Assembly (NCBI GenBank): GCA_964628185.1
Contig: CAZVLQ010000014.1
Location: 1-55,732, forward strand
Length of the DNA stretch: 55,732 bases
Direction of reading: 5' to 3'
Source of the DNA: CAZVLQ01 sp964628185
Lineage (GTDB): Bacteria; Pseudomonadota; Zetaproteobacteria; Mariprofundales; Mariprofundaceae
Shown here: piece by piece, positions 1 through 8,702 of the stretch
Numbering within the stretch: position 1 is the first letter of the stretch
Layout: every line of letters starts with the position of its first letter
The notes under the pieces: model-generated
Seen by the model: the letters and a program-made list of their open reading frames with translations, nothing else
Database searches by the model: none
Told to the model about the DNA's origin: nothing
Program-made: the position numbers and the translations under genes

Positions 1-30
1 GCCGCCATCGCCAATGCGCAATCATCTGCC

Positions 31-59
31 TTGATACAACGTCGCATAATGTATATTAT
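31..59 (+). promoter_or_regulatory. sigma-70-type promoter of mazG
   Basis: TTGATA at 31-36 and TATTAT at 54-59 are separated by 17 bases, close to the sigma-70 consensus at the ideal spacing. Transcription would start near 66, giving a short leader of about 16 nt before the mazG ATG at 82. Seen in sequence; activity is inferred. Confidence 0.6.
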
Positions 60-81
60 GTAAAGTATTAAAAGAGAGCAT

Positions 82-873
82 ATGCCTGAACGAATTACTC
101 ATAAAGATAATCAATATGCAAAGTTAAAGGCGCTTATTAAGGTTTTGCGTGAGAATTGTGCCTGGGATCGCGAGCAAACGCTCGCCTCGCTGCGCACGCA
201 CACCCTGGAAGAAACCCATGAGGTGCTGGAAGCCATTGACCGGGTCATAGCGTGTGATGAATGGGACGCATTGAAAAATGAACTGGGCGATCTGCTCTTC
301 CAGGTCCTGTTCTATGCGCGTATTGCAAGCGAACGGGGCAAGTTCGATCTGGACGATGTCGTGCAGGCCTTGATCGAAAAAATGATACATCGCCATCCGC
401 ATATCTTCGCCGATGCCGAGCCGGATAACCTGTCTCGCCAGTGGGACCGTCTAAAGGAGGCCGAACACGTGGAACGGAAAAGCCTTATGGACGGTATTCC
501 GCCCCTGCCTGCTCTGGCCTATGCGGGAAAACAGCAGAGGCGCGCCGCCATGATCGGATTTGACTGGGATAATGCCCGTGACGTGATCGGGAAAATGGAG
601 GAAGAGCTGGCTGAGCTGGCGCATGAAGTGCGCTCGAATGCTGCCGGTTCGCGGCTTGAAGATGAATTCGGAGACGTGCTGTTTACGCTGGTCAACCTCG
701 GTCGCAAACTGAATCTGGATGCGGAACTGGCGCTGATGCGCACCAACCGCAAGTTTGCCGAGCGCTTTCGCGGCATCGAACGCCTGGCATCCAGCCGCAA
801 ACTGGATCTGGCCGCACTTTCACTGGATGAACTGGAAGCGATGTATCAACAGGTCAAAAATTCTTCTCAATAG
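82..873 (+). CDS. mazG: nucleoside triphosphate pyrophosphohydrolase MazG
   Basis: Hydrolyses (d)NTPs to monophosphates and pyrophosphate, a house-cleaning activity in the cytoplasm. At 263 aa it has the length of E. coli MazG with both all-alpha MazG modules. The first carries the metal-binding pattern E43-E44-x2-E47 followed by E67-x2-D70 (ELGDLLFQ). The second repeats it around residues 173-200 (MEEELAELAHE, then EDEFGDVLF). The ATG at 82 follows a short purine stretch (AAAGAGAG). It is the only plus-strand gene in the first 17 kb and runs 20 bp into the 3' end of the convergent thiD. Confidence 0.95.
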   Translation: MPERITHKDNQYAKLKALIKVLRENCAWDREQTLASLRTHTLEETHEVLEAIDRVIACDEWDALKNELGDLLFQVLFYARIASERGKFDLDDVVQALIEKMIHRHPHIFADAEPDNLSRQWDRLKEAEHVERKSLMDGIPPLPALAYAGKQQRRAAMIGFDWDNARDVIGKMEEELAELAHEVRSNAAGSRLEDEFGDVLFTLVNLGRKLNLDAELALMRTNRKFAERFRGIERLASSRKLDLAALSLDELEAMYQQVKNSSQ

Positions 874-1582
874 CGCTTTTAACGGCCTGTTTCAGGCCGT
901 TTCCTCCGGCCAGGCAGGCGGTGATGGCGGCGGCGAGCCGGCAGCCCGTGCCATGCGCAGCTTCGTCATCCATGACCAGCCTGGGGTGGTTCCAGTCAGT
1001 CGTTTCACCATCAGGATACGCCAGTACATCGCGTACAACATCACCTTCTCCATGGCCACCCTTGAGCAGCACCGGCACGCCAAGCCTGACGGCAAGGTTG
1101 TACGCATCCACACGTGGATCGGTAATCTTGCGCCCCAGCAATATGCCGGCCTCATCCAGATTCGGCGTAATCAGCGTCGCCATCGGTATTAGAGCCATGA
1201 TCATTGCGTTCCGGCCGCCTTTATCCAGCAGCTCTGCTCCGCTGCTGGCCACCATCACCGGATCAATCACCAGCGTTTTGTGCGCATAACATTGCTGAAT
1301 CGCGGTCACCGCCACGGCAATATGTCCGGCATCCACAAGCATGCCCGTTTTCACGGCCCGGACATCGAAATAGTCAAACACGGCACGGAGTTCCGCATCA
1401 AACTGGGTCAGTGACACGGCTTCGATGCGGGAAATTCGGGCCGGGTTCTGGGCGGTCAGGGCGGTGATGGCCGAACATCCCCTCATTCCCAGCGATTCAA
1501 ACACACGCAGGTCGGCCTGGATGCCTGCTCCGGCGCAGGAATCGGAACCACCGATGCTCAGGCAGACGGGGCGTTGTTCCAT
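854..1582 (-). CDS. thiD: hydroxymethylpyrimidine/phosphomethylpyrimidine kinase ThiD
   Basis: Phosphorylates HMP and HMP-P to HMP-PP for thiamine synthesis. The N-terminus has the family signature SIGGSDSCAGAGIQAD (about residues 9-24), and the C-terminal anion-hole/catalytic segment GTGCRLAAAI is present with its cysteine. At 242 aa it is slightly short for the family (about 260). It overlaps thiE by 25 nt and is the last gene of the queG-gph-thiE-thiD series, so HMP-PP production is coupled to the enzyme that uses it. Its 3' end overlaps the convergent mazG. Confidence 0.95.
   Translation of the reverse strand: MEQRPVCLSIGGSDSCAGAGIQADLRVFESLGMRGCSAITALTAQNPARISRIEAVSLTQFDAELRAVFDYFDVRAVKTGMLVDAGHIAVAVTAIQQCYAHKTLVIDPVMVASSGAELLDKGGRNAMIMALIPMATLITPNLDEAGILLGRKITDPRVDAYNLAVRLGVPVLLKGGHGEGDVVRDVLAYPDGETTDWNHPRLVMDDEAAHGTGCRLAAAITACLAGGNGLKQAVKSAIEKNF
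881..901. terminator. hairpin at the mazG/thiD convergence
   Basis: Perfect 9-bp inverted repeat AACGGCCTG (881-889) and CAGGCCGTT (893-901) with a 3-nt loop, just after the mazG stop and inside the last codons of thiD. The T-run on the plus side is only two bases, so it is a weak terminator candidate; from the minus strand it precedes AAAAGCG and is less likely to act. Confidence 0.4.
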
Positions 1583-2202
1583 GTTTCCACCATGATGCGG
1601 GCGCGGGATTCGATGTCATCCGCCCCGAACAGCTCCGAAATCACGGCTGCGCAATCGGCTCCGGCCATCCTGATGGCCGGCAGTGACTCAAGGTTGATGC
1701 CACCAACGGCACAGATATTTGCGTCCGGAAATAACTGACGCGCCCTGACCAGCCTTGGCAAGCCGACGGGCACGGCATCCTGTTTACTCCGGGTCGGAAA
1801 GATAGCGCCGAAGGACACGTAATTCGCCCCTTCGGTGAGGACGTGACGGGCAAAGGCCGCGTCCGCCTTGCATGAAACGCCGATCAGGAGCCCGTCGCCG
1901 GCTTCACTGCGCACGGCGGTGATGCCTTGCATGTCCGTGCGTCCAAGATGCACGCCATCAGCTTGCGCTTCGCAGGCCAGTGCGGGCGAGTCATTGACAA
2001 TCAAAATAGCGTTATGAGCCCGCACCCGCTCGCGCAATGCCCGTGCCCGTTTCAGGCTACGCCGGAAGCCCTGCTTCTTGTCACGAAGTTGCAGAATTTT
2101 TACCCCGCCCCTGAGTGCGGCTTCCGCCATACCCAACATGTCTTCCATGCCAATATCCGCCGGAAGAATGCCGTAGATGCCCTGTACCCGTTTCTCAGTC
2201 AT
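1558..2202 (-). CDS. thiE: thiamine-phosphate synthase ThiE
   Basis: Joins HMP-PP and thiazole phosphate to give thiamine monophosphate. The 214-aa TIM barrel shows the phosphate-binding and catalytic elements: QLRDK near residue 38, VHLGRTDM, GAIFPTRSKQD and the C-terminal AVGGI loop. The ATG at 2202 overlaps the gph stop by 8 nt and the gene runs 25 nt into thiD, so translation is probably coupled. ThiL, which completes thiamine diphosphate, is encoded at 36669-37604. No TPP riboswitch was seen in this operon. Confidence 0.95.
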   Translation of the reverse strand: MTEKRVQGIYGILPADIGMEDMLGMAEAALRGGVKILQLRDKKQGFRRSLKRARALRERVRAHNAILIVNDSPALACEAQADGVHLGRTDMQGITAVRSEAGDGLLIGVSCKADAAFARHVLTEGANYVSFGAIFPTRSKQDAVPVGLPRLVRARQLFPDANICAVGGINLESLPAIRMAGADCAAVISELFGADDIESRARIMVETWNNAPSA

Positions 2203-2866
2203 CTTTCAGCAATTCCAGCACATCGGTGAAATGCTCCAGCCGTATCACCCTGCCCGCAAATTCCTCCGCCAGCTCCTGATACCCGAACGTGCAGTGGCAG
2301 ACGGCTATGCAGCCGGCATTGAAGCCGGCCTCAATATCAAAGCGGGTATCCCCCACCATCACGGTTTCTGACGGCGCCGTACCCATCGTCCGGCAGCACT
2401 TGATGAGCATGTCCGGCGCCGGTTTGGCTGCAAAGCCATCCTCCGGCGAAAGCGCGCATACCAGATACGGCGTCAAACCCAGCGCATCCAGCACCTGCAC
2501 TCGGGCCTTCGCCGGCTTGGCGGTGACGCAGGCCATCGGGATGCTTCGTTGTTTCAGCGTTTTCAGTACCTTCATCACACCGGGAAACGGCCGGCTAAAA
2601 TCGGCCGGATGGGCCGTATAGATGTCCGTGAAGGCCTGATACAGTGCCGTTGTGGCCGCATGATCCATCGGCTTGCCCAGCACGCCGGCCGCCAGCTTTC
2701 GAGCGCCTCCACCCACATACGGCCGCGTTTCCTCCAGCGAGAGCAGGGAATCGTAGCCGAGTGATACCAGGGCGCGATTAAGATTGGCCTGAATGTCCGG
2801 TAACGAGTTCACCAGCGTGCCGTCCAGATCAAAGATGAATGCTCCTGGGACAGGTTCAGATTTCAA
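2195..2866 (-). CDS. gph: phosphoglycolate phosphatase (HAD family)
   Basis: Dephosphorylates 2-phosphoglycolate from Rubisco oxygenation or DNA repair. HAD motif I FDLDGTLVNS is at the N-terminus, motif II (VTAKPAKA) in the middle, and MVGDTRFDIEAG carries the motif III/IV acidic residues. Length 223 aa fits Gph. The start is a TTG whose TTGA overlaps the queG stop, preceded by AGGA at a reasonable distance; no ATG lies nearby. With the glycerate kinase at 14680-15804 it could form part of a photorespiratory salvage route, which is inference. Other HAD phosphatases of this subfamily look similar. Confidence 0.85.
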   Translation of the reverse strand: MKSEPVPGAFIFDLDGTLVNSLPDIQANLNRALVSLGYDSLLSLEETRPYVGGGARKLAAGVLGKPMDHAATTALYQAFTDIYTAHPADFSRPFPGVMKVLKTLKQRSIPMACVTAKPAKARVQVLDALGLTPYLVCALSPEDGFAAKPAPDMLIKCCRTMGTAPSETVMVGDTRFDIEAGFNAGCIAVCHCTFGYQELAEEFAGRVIRLEHFTDVLELLKDD

Positions 2867-4068
2867 TCTGTTTTCCTGATAGATAAATTGATCTCTTCAA
2901 GTACATTATTATCTTTCTCCACATGTATCCGCTGTTCCAGTGCCGCCCGGAGATGCTCATCATGCCTGCCGCCCGCCAGTTCGCCCAGCGCCCAGGCTGC
3001 GTGTCCGCGGATCAGGGGCGCTTCATCGTTCATCAGTATCATCAGGTCGGGGACGAAATCCGGATCGCCGGAATTGCCGGCGGCAATGCAGATATTGCGC
3101 AGCAGCCCCGCCCTGCCCGTCCGGCGCACCGGGGACTTGCGAAAGCGTTGTCTGAATTCCCCTTCATCCAGTTGAAGCAGACCGGAAAGCTCAGGCAAGG
3201 CATTTTCCTCACGTGGTCCGAGAAGATCAAACCGGAGATCAGCCGGAGGCGTGCTGGCATGCCGGTTCCACGGGCAAATCATCTGGCAGTCATCACAGCC
3301 GAAAATATGGTTCCCCATCAGCGGTCGCAGCGCGTGTGGAATAAACCCCCGGTATTCAATGGTCAGATAGGAAATGCAAAGGCGTGCGTCCACCACATAA
3401 GGCGCCACGATGGCCCGTGTGGGGCAGATATCCATGCAGGCGGTGCAGCTGCCGCAATGGTTAACAGCGGGTGCATCCGCATCGATGTTGGCGCTGGTGA
3501 AGATTTCGCCCAACATCATCCAGGAGCCTTTATCGCGATTAATAGTCAGCGAATGCCTGCCCTGCCAGCCCAGACCGGATTGCCCGGCAAACGTGTGCTC
3601 GAGCACTGGCGCCGTATCCACGTACACACGCTGATCGTGTGCTCCCAGAAGTGCATCCAGATCACGCGCCAATGCCTTCAGACGTTTTTTCATCACATCA
3701 TGATAATCGTCGCCGTGCGCGTAAGAAGCGATTATCCCCCTGCTCCGCCCGGATACGGCCTGGCCCAGCGAATACGGCGGCGGCGTATGGCGCATGCCCA
3801 CGGAAATCACCGTTCTGACATTTTCCAACATGGATTCGGGCTGTTTGCGCCGTTTTACACGGCTTTCCTCGGCCATCCAGGCCATCTCGCCGTGCATGCC
3901 AGCGGCAAACCATGCCTGATAGCTGCTCTGCTGCGGTTCGGGCACACCCGGCCGGGCAAAGCGGCACATCTCAAAGCCATGTTTCGCCGCCAGTGCCCGG
4001 ATTTTGGCCTTTTGGTCATTCAGGGTATGTTCAGCAGGCCTTGCAGACCTTTTCAATTTTTGTGTCAT
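2863..4068 (-). CDS. queG: epoxyqueuosine reductase QueG
   Basis: Cobalamin- and Fe-S-dependent enzyme for the last step of queuosine formation in tRNA. The 401-aa protein has two ferredoxin-type cysteine sets: CGSCTACMDICP with CISYLTIEYRG, and GCDDCQMICPWN. It ends in HEAT-like repeats (GHAAWALGEL) typical of the family. It lies directly upstream of gph with a TTGA overlap. The pathway genes queE and queC are elsewhere in the window (32625-33985), so queuosine synthesis is split over at least two loci. No clear Shine-Dalgarno precedes the ATG. Confidence 0.95.
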   Translation of the reverse strand: MTQKLKRSARPAEHTLNDQKAKIRALAAKHGFEMCRFARPGVPEPQQSSYQAWFAAGMHGEMAWMAEESRVKRRKQPESMLENVRTVISVGMRHTPPPYSLGQAVSGRSRGIIASYAHGDDYHDVMKKRLKALARDLDALLGAHDQRVYVDTAPVLEHTFAGQSGLGWQGRHSLTINRDKGSWMMLGEIFTSANIDADAPAVNHCGSCTACMDICPTRAIVAPYVVDARLCISYLTIEYRGFIPHALRPLMGNHIFGCDDCQMICPWNRHASTPPADLRFDLLGPREENALPELSGLLQLDEGEFRQRFRKSPVRRTGRAGLLRNICIAAGNSGDPDFVPDLMILMNDEAPLIRGHAAWALGELAGGRHDEHLRAALEQRIHVEKDNNVLEEINLSIRKTD

Positions 4069-4111
4069 GGCGTACCAGGACTACGTAAGCCTGTATGCAA
4101 TATCCAGGCTT

Positions 4112-4579
4112 CTAATGAACCAACCGGGTTCGGCTCATCGAGTTCAGGATGCTTTTCAATGTCTGTTCAATGTTTGTCAACCGCTCCCTGAGCGCTTCCG
4201 ATTGCATGTGCGTATTGGCGCCAAAATCAAATTCAATACCGCAGCGATACTGGCCGGAATATTCCTCTCCGATATTGCGTACAACCCCGACTATCCTTGA
4301 TAGCGATTCCTTGTTCTCCCCGTCAATGCTAAGATTGACAAGCAATGTTTTACCGAGCCTGTACTTTTTTTTGCCGACAAAAGACATGCCGAACTGATTG
4401 AAATCCATCCAGTTAACGACCTGTGGTTTGTGTAGCCAGGTCAGCGCGCTCTTTGGATTGACCGTCACGTACAGATTGCAATGCCCGTATCGGTCAGTCC
4501 TGCGGCGGTTTTGCTGCCGGCCCACGTCACAAGCCCGCGTTTTCCACGAAAGGTTCTGAATCCAGGGTTGGATCTCCAT
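4112..4579 (-). CDS. PilZ-domain-like protein
   Basis: A 155-aa soluble protein with features of a c-di-GMP-binding PilZ domain: an arginine-rich N-terminal segment (RRRTDRYG, around residues 24-31), then about 30 residues later a DxxxxGMSF-type turn (MDFNQFGMSF), then a barrel-like stretch ending VRNIGEEYSGQYRCGIEF. The canonical RxxxR and D/NxSxxG are only approximate, so nucleotide binding is uncertain. The C-terminal 35 residues look helical. It lies about 100 bp downstream of rpoH and 43 bp upstream of queG on the same strand. The start has no obvious ribosome site. Confidence 0.6.
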   Translation of the reverse strand: MEIQPWIQNLSWKTRACDVGRQQNRRRTDRYGHCNLYVTVNPKSALTWLHKPQVVNWMDFNQFGMSFVGKKKYRLGKTLLVNLSIDGENKESLSRIVGVVRNIGEEYSGQYRCGIEFDFGANTHMQSEALRERLTNIEQTLKSILNSMSRTRLVH

Positions 4580-4677
4580 CAGTCATAACTGAAATATATG
4601 TTATGGATAGAGATCGGGCAAATTTTTATGGGCCATACAACGATAGAAATATAAATGTAAATACTTAATATGTTAAT

Positions 4678-5496
4678 CTAGGTAATTGATTCTCTGAGTT
4701 TTTTCATGGCTCGTGACTCAAGCTGACGCACGCGCTCAATGGAGACGCCGAAATCTTCGGCCAATTCCTTCAGCGTCGCAGGATCCTCTGCCAGGTGGCG
4801 CCGTTCGACGATGGCGCGGTCACGTGCGGAGAGCTGGTTCATGGCCAAATACAGGCTCGACTGCCGATGCCTCTCCCAGTCGGACTCAGCCACAATCTCT
4901 TCCGGCGTAGCATCCGGCGCCGGCAGACCATGCACCAGTGCAGCGCCCTCTTCTGTTTCCACATCCAGCGAAACATCCCGCTGAAGAAAGGCTGTGGCGG
5001 CTTCCTGATATTCTATACCCGAAAGTCCGTATTCCGCTCCCACTTCATCAGCCTTGCGCCCTTCCAGCGCCGCAATAGCGTTTCTGGCCTTTTGCAGGCC
5101 TGCGAATACCTTGCGCTGCAGCTTGGTCGTACCGAGTTTGACGATGCTCCATGAACTCAGGATAAAATCATGAATCGCGGCACGCACCCACCATGAAGCG
5201 TAGGTCATCAGACGAAAACCCCGGTCCGGATCAAAACGCCTGACCGCCTGCATCAGTCCGATGGCGCCCTCCTGAATCAGGTCCATTTCCGGCAGGCCGA
5301 AATGGCGGTATTCCCGTGCAATGGCGGCTACGGCATGCAGGTTGGCGCATACCAGAGCCCTGGCGGCCTCACGATCCTGCTGCTCACACCAGCGCCGGGC
5401 CAGACGGTACTCCTCTTCCCGTGAAAGACGGGGCTGACGCCGTATTTCCCTGCGGAAAAGCGTCAGGCTGGTTATTTCTGTTCCTGGAGAAATCAA
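4678..5496 (-). CDS. rpoH: heat-shock sigma factor RpoH (sigma-32)
   Basis: Directs RNA polymerase to heat-shock promoters. The 272-aa protein contains region 2 (EMDLIQEGAIGLMQAVRRFDP, then MTYASWWVRAAIHDFI), the RpoH box QRKVFAGLQKAR that separates sigma-32 from other group-3 sigmas, and region 4 with its helix-turn-helix (LKELAEDFGVSIERVRQLE). The start is a TTG behind a strong AAGGAGG at ideal spacing; no in-frame ATG lies near. It follows ftsX by 88 bp, the classical ftsE-ftsX-rpoH neighbourhood. Confidence 0.95.
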   Translation of the reverse strand: MISPGTEITSLTLFRREIRRQPRLSREEEYRLARRWCEQQDREAARALVCANLHAVAAIAREYRHFGLPEMDLIQEGAIGLMQAVRRFDPDRGFRLMTYASWWVRAAIHDFILSSWSIVKLGTTKLQRKVFAGLQKARNAIAALEGRKADEVGAEYGLSGIEYQEAATAFLQRDVSLDVETEEGAALVHGLPAPDATPEEIVAESDWERHRQSSLYLAMNQLSARDRAIVERRHLAEDPATLKELAEDFGVSIERVRQLESRAMKKLRESIT

Positions 5497-5584
5497 TACA
5501 CCTCCTTGTTAAGAAAAGGCGCGCCAAGCTCGGAAAGGATGGCGTCAATGTCAAGAGCCCATTTGCAAGTTTCGCAAGTGGTTT

Positions 5585-6460
5585 TCAGGCCGCCGTATTT
5601 TCATCTGACAGACGGGTGGTAGCGACCCAGGCACCAAGGCATCCTACGGTTGCACCGCCGAACAGCATCGGTGGCAGCAAGGCGAATCCATTCAGGTTTA
5701 CACCCAGTGCTGAAAACCAGCCGGAGGCTCCGAGAATCAGGGGCCAGAGCAGCAGCCAGGCCAGCAGCCCCGCCCCCGTGCCCAGCAATGCTCCCTCAAG
5801 CAGGAACGGCATGCGCACAAACCATTCACGCGCCCCCAGCAGGCGCATCAGATGAACCTCATCGGCGCGTGCCAGCAGAATCATGCGCAATGTGTTGGAA
5901 ATGATGATGGCCATGGCCAGTGCCAGAACAAGGGTGACAAACCATAGCAGCCGCCTGATCTTTGCCAGCCAGCGCTGTGCCTGAACGAGATGTATTTCGC
6001 CAGGGTTAACCCTGGCGCCAAAGCGCCGGGCCTCATCGGCAAGATCGGTGAACAGAAACTCACCACCCTCACCGCCCGGCGTAACTTCAATTGTGCGCGG
6101 AACGGCTCGCAGCAGTTCGGATTCTTCCACATTCGCACCGGCCAGCCAGTCGTGCAGCCATTCGGCAACCTCTTTTTCAGCTACGAGCCGCACCGAGGCC
6201 ACACCCGGAAGTGAGGCCACTCGTTCAGCCAGCTGTTTCAGCCTGGCGGCATCGCCATTCCGGTCCATATAGATGTGGAAACGGATGTGTTGTTGCCATG
6301 CACCCGTCCATTGTGCACCGGCTTGCAGCCCCAGCCACATCAGCCCCAGGGCCCACAGGGCCACGCAAACGATGACCAGTGCCAGCCACTGATGCAAACC
6401 AAACGGCGGAACGGAGAACCCTCCGGGCAGCCGCGGGCTGGATCGCTCATTCCGTGACAT
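5585..6460 (-). CDS. ftsX: cell division protein FtsX
   Basis: Membrane partner of FtsE in the FtsEX complex that couples septum formation to peptidoglycan hydrolase activation. The 291-aa protein has an N-terminal membrane segment (LALVIVCVALWALGLMW), a periplasmic domain of about 130 residues, and three C-terminal membrane segments with the conserved SNTLRM and LLGA elements. I chose the ATG at 6460: it overlaps ftsE by 14 nt, has GGGGAGA just upstream, and gives the normal length. A longer frame reaching 6544 lies wholly inside ftsE. Confidence 0.93.
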   Translation of the reverse strand: MSRNERSSPRLPGGFSVPPFGLHQWLALVIVCVALWALGLMWLGLQAGAQWTGAWQQHIRFHIYMDRNGDAARLKQLAERVASLPGVASVRLVAEKEVAEWLHDWLAGANVEESELLRAVPRTIEVTPGGEGGEFLFTDLADEARRFGARVNPGEIHLVQAQRWLAKIRRLLWFVTLVLALAMAIIISNTLRMILLARADEVHLMRLLGAREWFVRMPFLLEGALLGTGAGLLAWLLLWPLILGASGWFSALGVNLNGFALLPPMLFGGATVGCLGAWVATTRLSDENTAA

Positions 6461-7163
6461 TTGTCTCCCCGCCGTCACTGCCGGTATTGCCGGAAGAAAC
6501 ATACCGCAATTCCTCCACCAGCGCACCGGCGTGCAGGCGCACAAGATCGCCGGGATGAGTCTGCATCAGTTGCAGATCATGCGTAGCCATGATGACCGTG
6601 CTGCCCTGCCGGTTCAGCTCCATCAGGTAGTCCATGATATGGCGCGCCGTTTCGATATCCAGATTTCCCGTCGGTTCATCCGCCAGAATCAGGGCGGGAT
6701 GGCTGCTCATGGCGCGCGCGATAGCGACCCGTTGTTGTTCACCGCCGGACAGCGCCTCCGGGAATGACCACAGGCGATCTTCCAGGCCCACGAACGCCAG
6801 CACCTTGCGCGCCCGGGCGATCAGGCGATCCGGTTTCCAGCCCTGCACACGCAGTGGTAATGCCACATTTTCGAACACTGTACGTGAAAACAGCAACTTA
6901 TGGTCCTGAAAAATGATGCCGATACGGCGCCTCAGATTTCGCAACTGATGCTCACGCGACATCCTGAGGTCAACTTCCTGTACGGTCAGCTTTCCGGATG
7001 TCGGACGCACCCCGCCGTACAGACAACGCAACAGGGAAGATTTGCCAGCCCCGCTTTCCCCGGTCAGATACACAAACCGTCCCATGGGAACATGCAGATT
7101 GATGCCTGACAGCGCCGTCTTGCCGCTGGCATAACGAAGCATGAGTTGATGTGCCTGAATCAT
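6447..7163 (-). CDS. ftsE: cell division ATP-binding protein FtsE
   Basis: ABC-type ATPase of FtsEX. Walker A GESGAGKSS, signature LSGGEQQRVAIARA, Walker B LILADEPTGNLD and the switch histidine ATHD are intact in 238 aa. The start ATG is 4 bp after the metG stop with no strong Shine-Dalgarno, suggesting coupling to metG, an unusual upstream partner since ftsY usually occupies that place. Overlaps ftsX by 14 nt. Confidence 0.96.
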   Translation of the reverse strand: MIQAHQLMLRYASGKTALSGINLHVPMGRFVYLTGESGAGKSSLLRCLYGGVRPTSGKLTVQEVDLRMSREHQLRNLRRRIGIIFQDHKLLFSRTVFENVALPLRVQGWKPDRLIARARKVLAFVGLEDRLWSFPEALSGGEQQRVAIARAMSSHPALILADEPTGNLDIETARHIMDYLMELNRQGSTVIMATHDLQLMQTHPGDLVRLHAGALVEELRYVSSGNTGSDGGETNVTE

Positions 7164-7166
7164 GTC

Positions 7167-8702
7167 TTAATCCATACGTGGAAAAACGGGGCTGGGCCTG
7201 GCGCAGGCATGTCCGGGCTTAAGCAGGCCCCAGCCGCCATGGCTGCGCATGGACAACACATCCACTTTTACCGGCTCATTCATGATCTGAGCGAGCATGA
7301 CGGCGCTTTTATCCGGCATGAACGGGGCAAGCTGAATCGCCACCAGCCGCAGCATTTCAAGTAGATGATAGAGCACGGTATCAAGACGCGCCGTATTGCC
7401 TTGCCTGGCCAGAATCCATGGCGCGTTTTCTTCCACATATCGGTTTCCATGCCGGACCAGTCCGTTGATTTGCTCCAGCGCTTCATGAAAGGCCTGCCTT
7501 TCCAGGGCATCCCCGGCTCCACGCTGCATGGCCTCCACCCCGGCCACCAGCTCCCGGTCGGCCGCTTCCTCGCTGCCCGCATCTCCCAGGATGCCTGATC
7601 TGTATTTGTGCAACATGGCCAGGCTGCGGTTCAGCAGGTTGCCAATGTCGTTGGCAAGCTCGGTATTGTAACGCTGTTTGAGGGCGGTAAATGAAAAATC
7701 CCCGTCATGGCCGAATGGCACCTCACGCAACAGAAAATAACGGATCACATCCGCCTCATATTGTGCAAGCAGTTCCGCGGGGCGAAGCGCATTCCCCCTG
7801 GATTTACTCATCTTTTCACCCTCGACGGTCCACCATCCGTGCGCGAAGATACGCCGTGGCAGCGGCAGTTCCGCCGCCATCAGCATGCATGGCCAGTAGA
7901 TGGCGTGGAAACGCAGAATATCCTTACCGATCAGGTGTACGTCAGCCGGCCAGTAATGCATGTCCTCGTCCGGAAATCCGGCGGCTGTCAGGTAATTGGT
8001 CAGTGCGTCAATCCAGACATATACGACATGCGCGGGATCATCCGGCACCGGAATACCCCAGGAAAACGTGGTGCGGGAAACGGACAGGTCTCGCAGCCCC
8101 CCTTCCACAAACCGGAGCACCTCGTTGCGCCGTGATTCGGGACCGATAAAATCGGGATTATCACGCAGCCAGGCCAGCAGGCGTTCCTGATATGCGCTCA
8201 GGCGAAAAAAATAGGATTCTTCCTTGACCTGTTCCAGCGGGCGGCCGCAATCGGGGCAGGATTTATTCTCCTTATCCCCGGCTTCCTTCAACTGCGTGGC
8301 GGTCCAGTAGGTTTCACAGGGCACGCAGTACCAGTCTTCGTAGAAGCCCTTGTAGATGGCCCCGGCCGCATGCAACCGGCGCCATATCTCTGTGACGGCC
8401 TTCTTGTGCCGTGCTTCGGTCGTACGAATGAAGTCATCATTGGAAATGCCCAGCCTTGGCCACAGATCGCGGTAACGCTCAACCACCGAATCCGCAAGCT
8501 CCATCGGTGTGACGCCGCGTGACGCCGCCGCCTGCTGTACCTTCTGCCCATGTTCGTCCACGCCGGTCAGGAAGAAGACATCGCGGCCACAGAGGCGCTG
8601 ATGCCTTGCCAGCACGTCGGCCGCGATCGTCGTGTAGATATGCCCCAGGTGCGGTTCGTCATTCACATAATAAATGGGCGTGGTAATGAAAAAGGTTTTC
8701 AT
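7167..8702 (-). CDS. metG: methionyl-tRNA synthetase
   Basis: Charges tRNA-Met. Class I signature PHLGHIYTT follows MKTFFITTPIYYVN, and KMSKSRGN is present. One zinc-knuckle type metal site is visible (CVPCETYW followed by CPDCGRPL). At 511 aa it lacks the C-terminal OB-fold dimerisation domain of longer MetRS. The ATG at 8702 is chosen because it begins the conserved N-terminus and forms an ATGA overlap with the holB stop; the frame extends 42 codons further inside holB without family resemblance. Confidence 0.95.
   Translation of the reverse strand: MKTFFITTPIYYVNDEPHLGHIYTTIAADVLARHQRLCGRDVFFLTGVDEHGQKVQQAAASRGVTPMELADSVVERYRDLWPRLGISNDDFIRTTEARHKKAVTEIWRRLHAAGAIYKGFYEDWYCVPCETYWTATQLKEAGDKENKSCPDCGRPLEQVKEESYFFRLSAYQERLLAWLRDNPDFIGPESRRNEVLRFVEGGLRDLSVSRTTFSWGIPVPDDPAHVVYVWIDALTNYLTAAGFPDEDMHYWPADVHLIGKDILRFHAIYWPCMLMAAELPLPRRIFAHGWWTVEGEKMSKSRGNALRPAELLAQYEADVIRYFLLREVPFGHDGDFSFTALKQRYNTELANDIGNLLNRSLAMLHKYRSGILGDAGSEEAADRELVAGVEAMQRGAGDALERQAFHEALEQINGLVRHGNRYVEENAPWILARQGNTARLDTVLYHLLEMLRLVAIQLAPFMPDKSAVMLAQIMNEPVKVDVLSMRSHGGWGLLKPGHACARPSPVFPRMD

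Noticed and set aside
2923..4191. A 422-codon plus-strand open frame
   Set aside because: Antisense to queG, with no motif; a shadow of the codon bias.
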